This document shows positions 11,940 to 24,479 of a stretch of 64,000 nucleotides of DNA, one piece after another; the stretch's first letter is position 1; every line of letters begins with the position of its first letter. The translations under genes and the position numbers were made by a program. Source of the stretch: Epiperipatus broadwayi (Eukaryota > Onychophora > Udeonychophora > Euonychophora > Peripatidae). The DNA is taken from positions 5,896,492-5,960,491 of the forward strand of contig JAQFVV010012441.1 of NCBI GenBank assembly GCA_028023455.1, written 5' to 3'. Under the pieces are notes generated by a model. That model saw only the letters and a list, made by a program, of their open reading frames with translations, did no database searches and was not told the DNA's origin.

Positions 11940-13720
11940 TTTTTTTCCCCGGGTTCTGATCGCCCAAATGTGGGGCTTTGTTACTTATTTACATGACCCT
12001 GAACAAACCATAAATGAATCTCAGCATGCTTGGGTGAAAGAAGAAAAATGCATATGTAAAGTTTTTTTCTCTGGGTTCTGCCCACCCAATCGTGAGACTA
12101 TTAGATTACCTCCAAGCCCACAACCTAAAGCACGTTGTCTATATATATGTATGTGAATTTTTTCTTTTTCTGGTTCTGGACTCCCATATGTGAGACCTCG
12201 CTGATTATTGCTTACAGCCCTGAACCGAATATATGTGGAGAGAAGGGATGTGCATATATATGTGTATAATTTTTTTCCCGGGTTCTGACACCGTAAATTA
12301 GTAACTTCAGATAGTACACCCACACTCCCTTTGATTGATATATGTATAATTTTTTTTCTCTCCAGGTTCCAGGATTTCAATGATATAATCACACCTATAG
12401 CCTGAATAAAGAATTTTTTTCCATGTTCTGGCTTCAAAAAAGAATAAAAAATTTTTTTTATTCCTCAAAATATATATATATATATTAGTTTTTTTGTTCA
12501 GGTTCATTAATTATTTCCATGACACTAAATTGAATGCATGTGGATGGAAAAGATATATATGTATTAGTTTTTTTTTTGTCTTTTGCTCAGATTTGATAAT
12601 TATTTTCCATAGCCTTGAATCGAATATAGATGGAAGAGGGAATAATATGTGTACAATTTTTTTTTCCTCTCGCATTATAGATGCCCAGAAGTGAAATTTC
12701 GCTAATTATTTTACAAGACCGTTAATTCAATGCATGTGGGCAGAGAGAAAAGATAGAAAGGAGATGGATATATTTATATGTGTGTGTGCTAAATTTTTTT
12801 CCAAAAATATGTATCAATTTTATTTCTCCCGAGTTTTGATGTGTCAATATGGGTTTTCTAATGTAAACACGTACATACCTAAATGATAATTTCAGTTTTA
12901 AAAAAAGTAAAACAGAATATTTTTTTTTTTATTATTATAAGATATATATTTTTTTTTAAATATATGTGGTATAATTTTTTTTTACTATATTCTGGATGTC
13001 CAAGCAAATGGTCCTTCAAGTTATTTCTCACACTTAATATGCATGTATGTGTGTGCTGAGCTATTTATATAGATTGACTTCATAATGCATATAGAATTTT
13101 TGTCTGGGTTTGAATACTTTATTGGGAAATAGTAATCTATTTCATATATTGAGTTGATCCATATCTTCACACTAATGTGTCAGTAATTATATATATATAT
13201 AAATTTTCCAGATCTATTTTTAAAAAAAGCCATAACTTTTGTTATCTAGATATATGGATGTTTATAATATATTGACGCAGGATAAAACATGTAACAATAA
13301 TTTTTTTTTTGTCTGGTTTCACTCTTGTCAAATTGTAAATCCCATTAGCCATAGGTTGAAATTATAAAATAGTATGTGGATACAAAATATTTTTCTCCCA
13401 TACTATATATATGTAAAATAATTTTTTATTGGCATATACTGGAGAAGTCAAATGATTTTTTTTCCTTTTTTTCTTTTGCTGGTGCAGAGTTGATATATAT
13501 ACACATAGGGCTATTGAAGTGAAATACTTCATTATTATTAGTGTGGTCTGAAACACACTTGAAATTTTTTTGACATATGATGTATATACGCGTAATTTTA
13601 CTTGCTCACTGATGACTGGCGCCCAAGAAGACTGTATGTCTCTCCTAATAAATGTTGTCATCAGGAGTGAGAAAAGCATAATAATCATATAAGAAATCCA
13701 TTTGTTTGTGTAAAGTTTTA
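11940..13720 (+). repeat. Degenerate tandem array beginning with a PBS-like unit
   Basis: Just after the 5' LTR, about a dozen related units of roughly 80-130 bp follow one another. Each opens with a T-run, continues with a TCTCGGGTTCTG-like block and a CCCA...GTG-like core, then an ATTATTTACA...CCTGAA block, and many close with ATGCATGTGG or ATATATGT. The first unit (11940-12061) holds CGCCCAAATGTGGGGCTT, close to the TGGCGCCCAACATGGGGCTT primer-binding site of element B. Later units keep only parts, such as CCCAATCGTGAGAC near 12086 and CCCATATGTGAGAC near 12183. Beyond about 12.9 kb unit borders are uncertain. Short reading frames here are by-products of the repeats. Confidence 0.6.
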
Positions 13721-14111
13721 AAGAGTTGAGTTGGATATAGAAAATAAAACGAGTTGGACAAGATCAATAAACTATATTAGTGTATGGATACTCAAATAAA
13801 GTTAAAACTGGCATAGCAATAATGATAATAATAATAAATACAATAATAAATCTTTATGAATTTCTTTTTAGTAGAAATGATTGCAGTTGATTTAAAAAGA
13901 AACAGGCACTTTGTGGTAAGAATTAATTTTATTTTACTAAATTTTGATTCATAAATTTTATAAAGTTTTTTTTTTAACATATAAATTTCTAGTATATGTA
14001 ATTTATGAACCACATATATGTTAGGCAGGAAAATTTCATAATTATATTGTGCATAACTATTGTAATTTAACTAAATTGTTTTAGAATTTAAGTATGACAC
14101 TATATATCATA

Positions 14112-16350
14112 ATGGAGATAGGGCAAGTTAGGACTAAGCTAGAGTGGGCTGAGGTTATTAGCAAATAGGACCATAGGACAAGCCATTTCCAAAGGGGAAG
14201 AGTGGTGAGAAGTCATATTAAGAGAATATTTAGAAAATTTTTAATAATGAATGATAATATAAAAGAGAATATAGTAAGGGGAGAAAAAGAGGGGAAACCA
14301 AGGAAAGATGAGGCAGGCAGAGGAATAACCCATCAGGGACTCACCAAGGGAGAATGGATCATGGTATTGGATGGGTGCTTAATAATAAAAAAGGAATGGG
14401 CAGACTTTGGCTACCAGAATGATTTGCAAAACCACTGGTGACACTGCCAGTATGATTTGCCTAATGGGGATAAGGGAGAAAAGGAACTGTTAGAGATAGA
14501 GGAAAGTTATCCGAGAAAAATTTTTGACATAGAAGAAAATTACAAAGAGCAGTACATAAAGATAGAAGAAATCTTTGAACAATATATCAAGGAAGCAGCT
14601 ATACGGATGAAGAAAAGAGCAGAGGTTTTGTGTTGGCCTGAGCCAGAGGAAAGACAACAGAGGAAAGAGCAGAAATGACTGGCTGAGAAGGTTGTAGGTT
14701 CAAAGATGGAGGAAGATTCAGCCTTAGAGATAAAAGGGATAGAACAGGATGAAAGGGAAAGAAATGAAAGGGAAGAAAAGGAAAGAAGGGATCTAGAAGA
14801 AAGAGAAGAAAAGGAAAGAAGGGATCAGAAAGAAAGGAAAGAAAAGCAAAAAAGGATTGAGAAGAAAAGGATAGAAAGGACCAGAAAGAAAAGAGGGATA
14901 ATGTAGATAAGAGGGAGTAATTGAACAAGCAAGAGGATTACAGAGGATCAGATTTACCAGAGTATAGTAAAAAGCAAGAAAGGTCCATGTGAGCAAGAGG
15001 TAATGAAGAAAGAGATAGGGACAAAGATATGGAAAGAAGGTAATGAATTGGCCAAGTATATCACAGATAGTAATAGTACGGTGAAAGAAGAAAGGGATAA
15101 AACAGAAGACCCAGAGTATATGGCTCAATTACAGCAGATTAAAAAAACTGTACAACTTACAACCAAAATTATACCAAAGGAAGCGAAAACAGGAGTTGAG
15201 ACTAAGAAGGAAGAAATAGAAGTTATAAAAGAAACTATAGAAATTGTGCACCCACCTACAGAAAAACTAGGAGAACTTTTTGAAATTGCTGATAGAGAAG
15301 CTGAACCTGATGAACAGATTGAGGCACAGATAACATCAATTACAGAAAGAGAATTTATAAAGATGAATATACCAGTGGAAAAGATTGAATTAGGAGCCAT
15401 TGAAAAAAGGTCAAGCCAAGTGCTTTAGAGAGATTGGGGTTAGAAATTGCTAATGAGGAAGAGAACATTGTGATGGGAAAGGAAGCTATTAAATTAATCC
15501 CATTAAGTGAGGAAAAAATAGTGCCCATCATACATGAAATTATGGAGCCTTTAAGGAAAGCAGAAAAGCTGGAAGCTGTAAGTGGTGGAAGAAAAATATT
15601 AAGTTGATTTAGAAATGATTGAAGAAAGAGGAAAACTGCTTTCAGAAATAATCACCAAAGTAAAATATATTCCAAAAAAAGAAATAGAAAAGGCAGAGAT
15701 AAGTAATTCCAGTCAAATTACTAGGTGAAATAGTTGAACAAATAGAGCTTCACCAGGAAGTTAAGAAAGAGAAAGAAACTGAGGAAGGTCCATCTGAGCT
15801 AGGAATATTGAGGGAGCAATGTGTAAAAATAGGCAAGGGGCTTGAAAATAGAAAAGGTTATGGGAAGATAGTTGGGAGAAAAGATGTAATAGAAAGCAAC
15901 ATAAAAAAAGGAAATGTCAATATGCATCAGGACAAGTTAAAACTTGTAGAGGCAGATGCAGGAAACACCTGTATGGAAGTATACAGGAAAGAAAATTTAA
16001 AGCCAGGGGAAGATCATTTTGCAAAGGTAGACAGTAATAGTGAAGTAGATAGGTTAGCAGTCATAAGAGTAGACAATAAGGAACAGAATCAAGAATGTAA
16101 TCTATACAAGGGGTTTGAAGATCAGGGTTCTAAAACAAGTGTGGGAGGAAGGATAAAATGTAAGATTAAAGTTAAATGGGGCATGCTAGGGCCTATAGAA
16201 AAAAAAGAAGTTAAAAGAAGAAAGCTAAGCCAGAAGGATACAATGTTGAAAGACAGAGTGTTAAAAGACAGGATGTTGAAAGACAAGGTGTAGAAAGATA
16301 AGAGCATGTTAAAAGATAAGATGGTGATGACATTGAAAGATAAGATGATG
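14112..16350 (+). pseudogene. Broken Glu/Lys-rich, coiled-coil-like reading frame of element C
   Basis: A single plus-strand frame begins at an ATG at 14112 and can be followed to 15428 through in-frame stops, including TAG near 14166, TGA at 14439 and 14676, and TAG at 14904. A frame change near 15420 continues the same charged composition to about 15600, and after further shifts a last open block runs 15808-16293. The region 14740-14890 is almost pure Glu, Arg and Lys with repeating ERRD/EREEKE words, which suggests a long coiled coil. The end (16240-16350) contains about five copies of a seven-residue MLKDxxV-like word. There is no zinc knuckle and no protease or RT motif. Its position after the leader suggests a gag-like structural protein, but the sequence does not prove that. 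Confidence 0.6.
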
Positions 16351-16804
16351 GTCATAAAGGTTTACCATCCTTAACTAAAATCAGACATCAACAACCTGAT
16401 CCTACCTAAACAATCATAGGAAGTACATGGATCAAACCCCTACCTTTTTCCTTGTAAATTAGACTAACCAACCCTGGGTTTTTACTAGTAGCATTAAACT
16501 ACTCTTATATGCATTTTTTATCACTTTAAAAATATAGTTTTTTTTTGTAGAAATTTGTATTTTGAAATTAGTTCAGAAAGAAATGTTTTTTTTTTGCTTC
16601 ATCTATTTCTATTTTATACAAGTTCATTATGGGGCATGAGAGCAGTAGCTAAGCAAGGTGGGGGATATGTTGAGATATGTTATGATAGGAATAGAATTTA
16701 AAATTTAGTTGTTTCGACAAAAACCAAGATTTGATCATTGATCATTACTAATTAAGATTAAGTAAAGGCATTTTTATTTGTTTTTTTAAGTAAGTTTGGA
16801 GATA

Positions 16805-19800
16805 TGAAACAGTCATATTTATGCACCTGCCTGTTTCACATATTTTACCCACACACCTATCTATATGTCAGGTTTAAACCTTCTCAGAGTACCCATTTAA
16901 ATAAAGTTAAATTATTATGTGGGCAGAATCACGTAGTATATATATATGTGCGAATGATAAATCTGTAATTTAATAGTATATGTATATATTACAGATATGT
17001 ATCCATTTTATAAGTATTTCTAATTTAAAAAATATTTTAGTTTAAATTATTGTTATGTAATTGGTATATATTAGAGATACGTATATTCATTTTATAAATA
17101 TTTCTAGTTTAAGAAATATTTTAGTTAAATTATTTAGCCTATTTTATTGTGGTATTATTGAAATCGCATATGTATATTTCCTGTTATTCTACATATATTT
17201 CCTGTTATTCTACACATATGGTTATAAAATTAGTTTTCTACTAATTAAGAAAGTAACGTTGTCAAGATAACATTTGATTTTTGTAAAATTTTCAAAGTAG
17301 GTCACACATTAGTCATAAAATAGCATGAACTTGATTTGGTAAATATAAAATGTTAATACAAAATAACACAGAAAAGCAAGATCTTAATTAGTTGTCATGG
17401 TTAAAAATGTTTTTCTAAAATAAATAAATGGGGTTTTTTTTACTGGTTGTAACTATTAAACATGTTATGCTAAAATAAATAAATGGACTTTCCAGCTACG
17501 TAGAAGCTCGTAAAATTAACAGGTGGCCAGAGTTTGAAAAGTATAAATACTTAAAGTTTTGTTGACAAGTATTCGATCATATATATAATAAGTGAGTTAT
17601 AAGCAGAACATACGCCCGTTTTATCTTCAAAATGGTCGAGTAGAAAGGCAATATCTCATCCCTCTTCTTGATTGCAGATGGAGAAGAACTTTGGCCTGAT
17701 AAAACCTAATGCCATACACCAGCAAAGTAGCCTGTGGAAAATCTATATTAACTTTAAATCATCATTAAAAATGTCACAAAATTCTCAACTTAATATCCTC
17801 CCAAGTGCTCCTGAATTTACATGCAATGAAAACAACTGAATGGTAAATTTTCTCTCACAGCTCTGTTTATAGCTGTGACTTTCAATTCTTTCTTGTAAAA
17901 GCTAGCTATTTATTAAATCTGCCTTTCTTAAACACCTTTACTAAAATCTACAAAGAAGACCATTAAATGTTAAATCTTGCCTGATTGTAAAACTTGAATT
18001 CTCATTTAAAATGTAAAACTTGAATTCTCTTTTAAAATGTAAAGTTTGAATTCTTTTTTAAAATGTAAAACTCTAATAATCTATTTTAAATTATATGCAT
18101 AATTTTCGGTGGTTCTTTATGCATATTTCTAAATCTATTCAATTTATTCTACGATTTTATCATTTTAATATTATAAGTATTTAATATGCCAAATGACTCG
18201 AAACTGCAAGTATTTATACATATAATTCTAGCTTATCGATCTGCGAAGATAATTTCAAATCTTTGCTATAATAAATATTAAATAATTGAATTATTATTTT
18301 TCTTTCTCACTCATTGTTTCAAGATCATATTATTATCTTACTGATTAAATTTTGGGTATTGATATTATGCTTGTAGTTTGCTTAATTCTAGTTATGAATT
18401 ATAACTATTTATATATGTGACTCATACATCATAGGAACTAGCCACAGAGATATCCTCAAAGCATATTTTAATGTTTTATTCATAATTACCCTGCAAATAT
18501 GCTCTGTCCTCCTTAGATTTATATATGTTGAGATGCAGATGATAATATTAAACTAGGTTACTAATTAATTTAATCCCTAAATAGTATATTTGAAATACTA
18601 AATTTGAGAACTACACTGTATAGATATGCGAATAGATGCTATCTAATTTTAAGGCACGATAGTATAAGTTTACATATTTGTGTTATATATATGTATACGT
18701 TATGGATGTGTCCTTAAAAAGTATGCAATGTACACTTATCTGCTTGCTGCATGATTCTTGATGAAGTGTCGGTGGAGGCCACACTCATCCACTTTAGTTT
18801 GGGTAAAGCACACACTTTTAGAACTAGGGCACAAGGACCTAGATTATTCATAATGCTTATTCGACTCCCTGAACTACTAATGTTCCTATTCAAAGCAAGT
18901 TGAACAGTTTTAGGGCAAAACGAGTTCTTGAAGACTGAAACCCGTGATTAATGACCCATTTGCACCTTTTTGCTTTATTAATATTTTGATAACTGCCATA
19001 GAGTATATAGGTAAACCTATTATAAACCAGATTTTTCTCCTTTTATATTAAATGCTTATCTGGCATTAGTGTATATCCTAATCTAGGTAAACATGCTAAC
19101 CTGCATATCTCTGAACCTAATTACATGCTCGATTTTCTTTGTATAGATATACACCATAGGAGCACTATTATAGTTAGTTATATAATGTTGGCTATAAAGT
19201 TCCATATGATCTAGCAGACTACATGAGGGCTAGAAATTTGGCATATTAATATAGGCATAAACTCCCATTCCACACTGGACTTTATTAAACACTTATAATG
19301 AGATAGGTAACATTAATATCATTAGTTATATAATGCCTGTGAGCATAACTCATGTTCCCATCACATAATTTTATGTGTTTTGATTAATTATTTGTTATTG
19401 TTTTATTAAATTAATAATATTTAAAATTATAACTCGTTTTCATAGTTTTATTGTCCATGAGTTCTTTTATCCAGCTCTAGATTTAATTGCACATGTGTCA
19501 TTATATCTATAGGTAGATTATTCTCTTAAATTTCATAATCAATCATTGATATTTTAATTAACCACTTAGTTTTATGCGTGTATATCTGACCAAATCAGTG
19601 ATAAATTAGTTAATTTACGAGTCTTTTGTTTTACGCTGAGTGACTGCCAGACTGAGGTTAAATTAAATGTCTGTGTAAGTTGAGAAATGTCATCCATAGG
19701 GTATTAGATCATTGAGCAGAGGTGAAAGGATTGAATGTTGGTCGGATTCTGGATCCCAACATCTGGATTTGATCAGCTTTAATGTACTTTGCCTGTGCTC

Positions 19801-19833
19801 TAGATTTTATTATGGGAGGGACAATTCCGTTAC
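16805..19833 (+). repeat. 3' LTR of element C
   Basis: This is the partner of 8752-11934, starting TGAAACAGTCA and ending near CCGTTAC before an (AT)n tract. The sequence just before it (AAGTTTGGAGATA) is only weakly purine-rich; a better purine block, AAGGTGGGGGAT, lies about 140 bp upstream near 16659. It has a single copy of the block duplicated in the 5' LTR. Confidence 0.85.
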
Positions 19834-20030
19834 TATATATATATATAAAATAAGGAATGAAAATAATCTTTTCATGTTCACTGCAGATAATTGGCAAAGT
19901 GGAGAGAGTGGGCAGAGTAACTGAATGTTAGACATTAATATAAAAATATAGTATACTAAATCCTGCAAATAGATAGATATCAGACACATACAATTTATGT
20001 ATTAAAAATTGGGTTAAATTTTTTGTTTAA

Positions 20031-20777
20031 CCTTTTAACCACTAATTATATTATTGGTTGTATGAGGGAAAAAATCAAATCTTTTAATTGGCCAACTCAC
20101 AAACTGAAGACAAAGCCTATTGTTAAAACATATTCGCCTATAATATTAAATTCAACTCAGATACGTTTATAAAAAGTATATTACTAATTTTTCAGGTTAT
20201 GAAGAGAATGAAAGTTCTTTCAAAAATAAATTGCTATTTATTTATTCTAAAATATTCAATTTCGGCAACATAAAAGCTATAATATAAACAAAAAGGTCGA
20301 CTTTTATGTTATAGAAAAGTAAATATTTCTTTTTATTAGATCTTTAATATTTTTACTAAAATCTTCAATATTTTTCGAAAATAATTTTGGTTTTTTAGTA
20401 TATTTTTTAAAAAACTAGTTTAATTTCTGAAATTATATTTTTTTAATACTTAAAATTGCATTCGAAATGAAAATCTCAGCGTTTTTCTTTATTTTCTTTG
20501 ATCAGGCGGTTTCTTTGTTCTTTCCAGCCAATCAGAATGTCTTTTTCGGCTGAGAGCTCACTAACAACCAATTACAAACGATGTTCTTTCTTTGTTTAGG
20601 TTTAAATGCGTTTTTTTTTATTTTTTACTTGTAAAATAATTCGGAAGAGGGCATCATCTTACAGAACTTTTAAAAACCTATTCAAAACCTATCAAACGAA
20701 TTTTTTAGCATAAGAACTGGCAGAGTTAGAGTGATGTCAGATGTCGACGAGGAGCTTCGTAAGAGGCGGGAAAAGGG
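20031..20777 (+). mobile_element. TTAA-flanked MITE, copy 1
   Basis: A 747-bp element with TTAA on both sides (20027-20030 and 20778-20781). The left end reads CCTTTTAACC and the right end GCGGGAAAAGGG, so the termini are imperfect inverted repeats of a CCCTTTTxxCCGC type. TTAA target sites and CCC-type ends are characteristic of piggyBac-superfamily elements. It contains no transposase and no long frame, so it is non-autonomous. It lies about 200 bp beyond LTR element C. Copies 2 and 3 are inside the LTRs of element B. Confidence 0.85.
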
Positions 20778-20870
20778 TTAATAAATAGTTTCCTTCAAAA
20801 AAGGGATACTGGGATGTTTTATTTTTTTTTTAAATCAAAGAAGTTTAATGATCTGCACTATATATATATA

Positions 20871-21741
20871 TTTCATATAATGGAATTAACATCCATTATG
20901 TTGTCTTTATAAAATACTTTAATATAAAAATATAAATAAATATTATAGACAACTATATTTGAATTAATACATAATAATAAATTTATTTTGCATTGAATCG
21001 ATTTTCGTTCAAAATGAACCTTCTCAAGATGTTAGAATAAATCAAAAAGTCACGCGATTTATATTAACTTTGTATACACTTATTGTTCAAACCAAACCTT
21101 AAAAATTATTAAAATTTTCAATGTTTAATTGACGACTTACAATTCAACTTCACGGATTCTTGGAGCAAAATTCAGAAACTAGCATCCTTTGACCTTAATG
21201 AGAAGGGCTTCATAAAAATTATGACAATTTAAAGAATACAGTTTATAAAATTCACTAACAACAATCAGAAGACACCAATCACATAAATGTCTGTAGAGTT
21301 GAAAGAAATCAGATGGTATATCCTCAATATAGCAGTTTTTTAAATTTTGTTTATAAAAATCTTTAAATAAATTAAAAGACATTATATTTACTAAATTATA
21401 TAAAACTTGGATTTTTCTTTAGTAGATGAAAATTCTAAAGTCACTTCGTTCTTTAATATAAATATTTCAATGACGTTCTAATTTAAAACAATTTCTAATT
21501 TTCTTCAATAATATTTCATATGATGGAATTAACATCCATAATGTTGTCTTTATAAAATACTTTAATATAAATAAATATTATAGACATCTATATTTGAATT
21601 AATAAATAATAATAAATTTATTTTGCATCGAATCGATTTTCGTTCGAAATAATTTTTAAGGTTTGGTTTGAACAATAAGTGTATACTAAGTTAATATAAA
21701 TCGCGTGACTTTTTGATTTATTCTAACATCTTGAGAAGGTT
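20871..21741. repeat. Foldback repeat with paired direct and inverted segments
   Basis: Segment D (20871-21011) recurs as D' (21514-21650). Immediately after D is a 93-bp block beginning AACCTTCTCAAGATG (21017-21110), and immediately after D' is its reverse complement (21649-21741, ending CATCTTGAGAAGGTT). The order is D, IR, spacer of about 400 bp, D', inverted IR. The inverted pair has only a few mismatches and could form a long hairpin. A 67-codon minus-strand opening in the spacer shows no motif. It is probably a non-autonomous foldback or MITE-like DNA element, with D either a subterminal repeat or a neighbouring copy. Confidence 0.7.
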
Positions 21742-23600
21742 AAACAACACTCATCATCATCAGCAGTCTCACTCCATACTATCGATTCAGGTCATAAAAT
21801 TGATTTTTCTAGTACCAGGATCATATCCAGATGTGATAATCTCTACCAATGCAAATTAGAGAGCCATTGAGATACTTAAAAGGCCAGATTGCATCAATAA
21901 GTGAGATGATACATGCAAACTTCCTCCTATTTGGAAATATTTTTTTAAAAAACATTCCTAAATTTAACATTTTTTGCTATTGGTGGAATTTTAACATTTT
22001 ATTCAAATCAGTGATTGTAGCTCCTCTACAACCGTCTTTCTACCTTTTATAACTCTGTGGATGGCTTGTGTGACCAAGTCGAAACATCAGTATATTAATA
22101 TTAAAAGTTTTTAACACGGATGAACCCGCAAAATATGAATTTTATATATTTAACCCGTGCAAATCTTCGTTTTAACACATATATATAAAGAAGTTTAATG
22201 AATGAATTCCAACATAATACAAGATATCTTTTATTTCTTCTAAGTTTTATCAAAATGTAATTCAAAATTAGTGAAATTACAAATTTGGATTATATATTGT
22301 TTCATCAAAAGAAAACTAATCAATGTTATTATATGCAAACTGGTATGTATAAACTTTATATTTACTTTGACCTACCTATTATTTTTTTATTACGAATATA
22401 TCACTAGTCAAGAAATAAAATCTTGTTGCAAAGATTTTTTTCTTAGTATTTATGGTATTAATATCACACAGAAGCTAAATGAGCATCACTTAGTGCAAGC
22501 CAGAATAATCAATGGATATAAATATGTTTATAAATCCTTATCTAGTGCCTACTCATCCAATATCTTCAGAGTAGTTTCTAGCTTGTTGCTTTCATAAGTG
22601 TGGAGTCTTGGATCTGAGAGACTGCTCTCTGATGAAATCCATAATCTAAAAACTAGTCTGGTGATACTGGATAAGTAGGAACTAAACAGGAATTTTATTC
22701 ACAAACTTTCTTGCATCCATTGATTACTCTGGCTTGCCCTGAGTGGCACTATGATAGGAGAGTTGAACTGCTGTGTAAACAGCTTGTGTGAGCATAAACA
22801 ATGGTGATCATATGATGTTTAGCAGTATTAATATTCCATTAGATAAAGATTTTATATAAATCTGAGAATACAGTGAATTTATTATAACTCTTTGTCTTAT
22901 TTTTTTATCTTGTTCATATTATTCTTCATGCCAATCTTCAAGGTTGCTATGGTTGCATTAGCAATTCAAATATAAAATATCACATATTTCCTTAGTACCA
23001 TGAGAATTTTTCCTCTAAAAATGTATGATTATTTATGTCTACTCCAGTTATAGAGACAACAGCAATAGAAATGGTATTGGGAACATCTAATAACCTAAAT
23101 GCTAATCTCATATGTAATTTTAGTGTAGTTATTAATTATTTGGATGCTTTAGTTGTTTTATAAATTTCGATTTATTCTGCAAAGTTTAATGATATATGCA
23201 TTTAGTTATTTACTTATAGGATAATTATCTAGCAGTGCAGTGTGAAGGTGCATATTATGATGATGATTATAAAGATGTTAAAACTGTATAAGAGATTATT
23301 ATAAGCTTACTTGATTAGAATTATATTATAATCATCAGTTATAGTATTGGTATTCCAAACAATATTCATGCACACATCCCTGATTTAGTTTTAGTTTATA
23401 ATGTCATTTGTGTAATATACAGGCTACAGTATATAAAAATATGCCACCTAGTGGTTCTGGGATTACAATGTTAGTTTCAGGTCCTCTATATTAGGTGGAA
23501 TTAAAAAAGGATAACGAGGCTTCATTGTAATATTTTGAAGCTAAACTGAGAGTAAACTCATTACCTTTAAGTGTTATTATCAAAATGAAGAAAACTTTTA
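21742..23600. other. AT-rich DNA without a supported gene
   Basis: No recognisable gene. A plus-strand opening at 22271-22597 (108 codons) is rich in Ile, Leu, Phe and Tyr as expected from A+T-rich DNA, and I do not support it. A GTCGAAAC...CAG block near 22078 resembles the conserved tail of some retroelement 3' ends but cannot be assigned. Confidence 0.5.
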
Positions 23601-23649
23601 GTTTCATAACAGCAACAACGATTTAACTGACATCATTGTGAAAACAAAA

Positions 23650-24071
23650 ATGGCAGAGAACATATCAAATCAAGTGCAGAATAGAGGGGGAAATGCGAGT
23701 CAAAAAAACAGCAATATAAATAAACAACTGATGAAAGAAGAGAATCCAGTTAACAAAGAAAACACCTCAGGTGATTTGAACTCTATGTCACCCAAAATAT
23801 CACAAAGGAAAGAGAAAGTGAATGTCACTGAAGGCTTCGAAAAGTTTAAAATTGAAAACATTATCTAAAAGTGAATCAGATTAATAAGAAGAAATCTATA
23901 AATCTAAATTTGAAACTAATGAGAGAAGTAAGTCAAACAAAGTATGAAGAGGTATTACAATCAAAATATGGAGTAAATAATGTTGTGCAAGAGGCTTATG
24001 ATAATATATTGGATTCAATGGATGAGGAAGATAAAAAATCAACTGTTTTAATGAAGTCACTTAATGAATAA
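23650..24071 (+). pseudogene. Small Lys/Asn/Glu-rich reading frame with one frameshift, unknown
   Basis: An ATG at 23650 opens 72 codons ending at 23868. A second frame, reached by a one-step shift near 23868, continues with similar composition for about 66 codons to a TAA at 24071. Together they would give about 140 residues, hydrophilic and charged, with no signal peptide, membrane segment or zinc motif. The second part contains a QEAYDNILDSMDEEDKK acidic stretch. It could be the start of a gag-like protein from an unrecognised retroelement or a chance opening in A-rich DNA. No family is recognised. Confidence 0.3.
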
Positions 24072-24261
24072 CTTTTAATAAGGATTGAGAACTTTAAGGA
24101 ATAAAACTGAACAATTCTTTTATCAAGATCATAACCACAGACTAATTCATTTGACAAACTGGATGCTAGTCACTCCAACTAGAAATATCATTTTGTAACA
24201 GTAATAGAGTTTTGTTGTAATATTTGAGGGCACGGGTCTGCATTCCTCATTTCTTTTGCAG

Positions 24262-24456
24262 GGGTTGATGATGACAGTCATTGGGGGTCTGGTCTATGGG
24301 TACGGGCTGTTGACGATTATTGCCGCTATCCAGAAAACTTGCCAGGAGAATACAGGGTCAAAGTTTTCAGCATTTTCTGCTCTGATGGGCTGCTGCACCC
24401 CTTGATGGATTTTTTTGGGCAGTGCAGATCTGTGCTCATTCATGTACAGATACACA
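24262..24456 (+). other. Candidate internal exon, GC-rich island
   Basis: In DNA that is otherwise very A+T-rich, 24220-24460 is close to half G+C. A pyrimidine tract and TTCTTTTGCAG end at 24261, a good splice acceptor, and GTAAGC begins at 24457, a good donor. The 195 bases between (65 codons, divisible by three) are fully open in one frame, which after two bases reads VDDDSHWGSG...; the other two frames stop. The composition (several Trp, Cys, His and Pro) is unlike translated A+T-rich noise. No family is recognised and no flanking exon was found, so a repeat fragment is also possible. Confidence 0.35.
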
Positions 24457-24479
24457 GTAAGCAAAATTATACAACCCTT

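Larger units (their letters stand above)
8752..19833 (+). mobile_element. LTR retroelement C, long LTRs, non-autonomous
   Basis: Direct repeats of about 3.1 kb bound an internal region of about 4.9 kb. The repeats begin TGAAACAGTCA and end near TTACA (5') or TTAC (3'). The 5' LTR is preceded by an (AT)n tract at 8739-8751 and the 3' LTR is followed by one at 19834-19847, which fits insertion into a dinucleotide repeat. A PBS-like segment follows the 5' LTR, and a plus-strand Glu/Lys-rich reading frame fills the 3' half of the interior. No RT, RNase H or integrase is seen, so it would depend on enzymes supplied by another element. The LTRs differ visibly, near 90% over the first 150 bases by eye, making it probably the oldest of the three LTR elements here. 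Confidence 0.8.

Noticed and set aside
11968-12694. Short openings on both strands in the element C leader
   Set aside because: Created by the tandem T-run units; no motif, and overlapping openings on both strands.
16659-16680. AAGGTGGGGGATATGTTGAG as the polypurine tract and true LTR start of element C
   Set aside because: The 5' LTR has no matching sequence between this point and TGAAACAG, so the shared repeat starts at 16805.
22271-22597. 108-codon plus-strand frame rich in Ile, Leu, Phe and Tyr as a membrane protein
   Set aside because: Hydrophobic composition is expected from A+T-rich DNA, and no motif or supporting signal is present.
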